This document shows positions 6,003 to 6,104 of a DNA stretch of 6,104 nt, one piece after another. The notes beneath the pieces were generated by a model. It saw only the letters and a list, made by a program, of their open reading frames with translations, had not been told where the DNA came from and ran no database searches. The stretch's first letter is position 1. Each line of letters begins with the position of its first letter. The stretch is from Pseudomonadota bacterium (GTDB lineage Bacteria; Pseudomonadota; Gammaproteobacteria; Burkholderiales; Burkholderiaceae_C), in NCBI GenBank assembly GCA_023422975.1, contig JAFAGF010000122.1:1-6104 (forward strand). The letters are read 5' to 3'. The position numbers and the translations under genes were made by a program.

Positions 6003-6104
6003 TCACTGCCCATCCGCTGCGCGGCGCCCTTTGCGCCATCGGGCCCCAAGGCGGTAGAGCACGTAGAGCCCACCCACGCTGAGCACCGCCCAAGGCAGGT
6101 ACTG
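6003..6104 (-). CDS. C-terminal end of an unidentified membrane protein (partial)
   Basis: The last 33 codons and the TGA stop of a minus-strand gene enter from the right edge. The residues read QYLPWAVLSVGGLYVLYRLG then ARWRKGRRAADGQ: one hydrophobic span (about residues 3-20) followed by a strongly basic tail, as at the cytoplasmic end of an inner-membrane protein. The frame is open to the window edge and a strong terminator lies 43 bp after the stop, which supports a real gene end. The fragment is too short for a family call; several small membrane families end this way. Confidence 0.6.
   Translation of the reverse strand, partial: QYLPWAVLSVGGLYVLYRLGARWRKGRRAADGQ

Overview
The window is a chromosomal housekeeping region from a GC-rich betaproteobacterium. 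It is most likely a member of the Comamonadaceae (the Rhodoferax, Acidovorax or Polaromonas neighbourhood). The case rests on the FtsK, TrxB, L28 and L33 sequences, the compact FtsK of about 770 residues, the gene pair ftsK-lolA divergent from trxB, and an intergenic palindromic repeat (CTAGCGC/GCGCTAG followed by TAGCTATTAAAA) that I associate from memory with that family. No phage, IS, CRISPR or defence genes are visible.

Left part, minus strand (1-2644): ftsK, the septal DNA translocase, is followed 38 nt later by lolA, the periplasmic lipoprotein carrier, whose 3' end lies outside the window. A hairpin lies between them. A 281-bp divergent region (2645-2925) separates ftsK from trxB; it carries three TGCAA motifs at helical spacing and a 15-bp palindrome.

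Middle part, plus strand (2926-4586): trxB (thioredoxin reductase) ends in a weak terminator-like hairpin. A consensus TATAAT follows, sitting in the loop of an 8-bp inverted repeat, and then a structured leader of about 150 nt. Next come rpmB (L28) and rpmG (L33; 56 residues) and a strong intrinsic terminator.

Right part, plus strand (4623-5468): a full FMN riboswitch with all the expected conserved boxes precedes a single ribH of the type II (RibH2-like) lumazine synthase family. FMN therefore probably feeds back on lumazine synthesis. The stretch between aptamer and start codon has no convincing intrinsic terminator. It does hold a small hairpin around the Shine-Dalgarno sequence and a 42-codon open frame ending 18 nt before ribH.

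Far right (5469-6104): about 530 bp without a believable gene, made of the Comamonadaceae-type palindrome, a multi-hairpin element, and a strong bidirectional terminator. That terminator separates ribH from a convergent minus-strand gene of which only the last 33 codons are present.

I did not find a clearly new system. The items most worth a second look are the ribH leader, the promoter-in-palindrome upstream of rpmB, the repeats in the ftsK/trxB divergent region, and the multi-hairpin repeat downstream of ribH.
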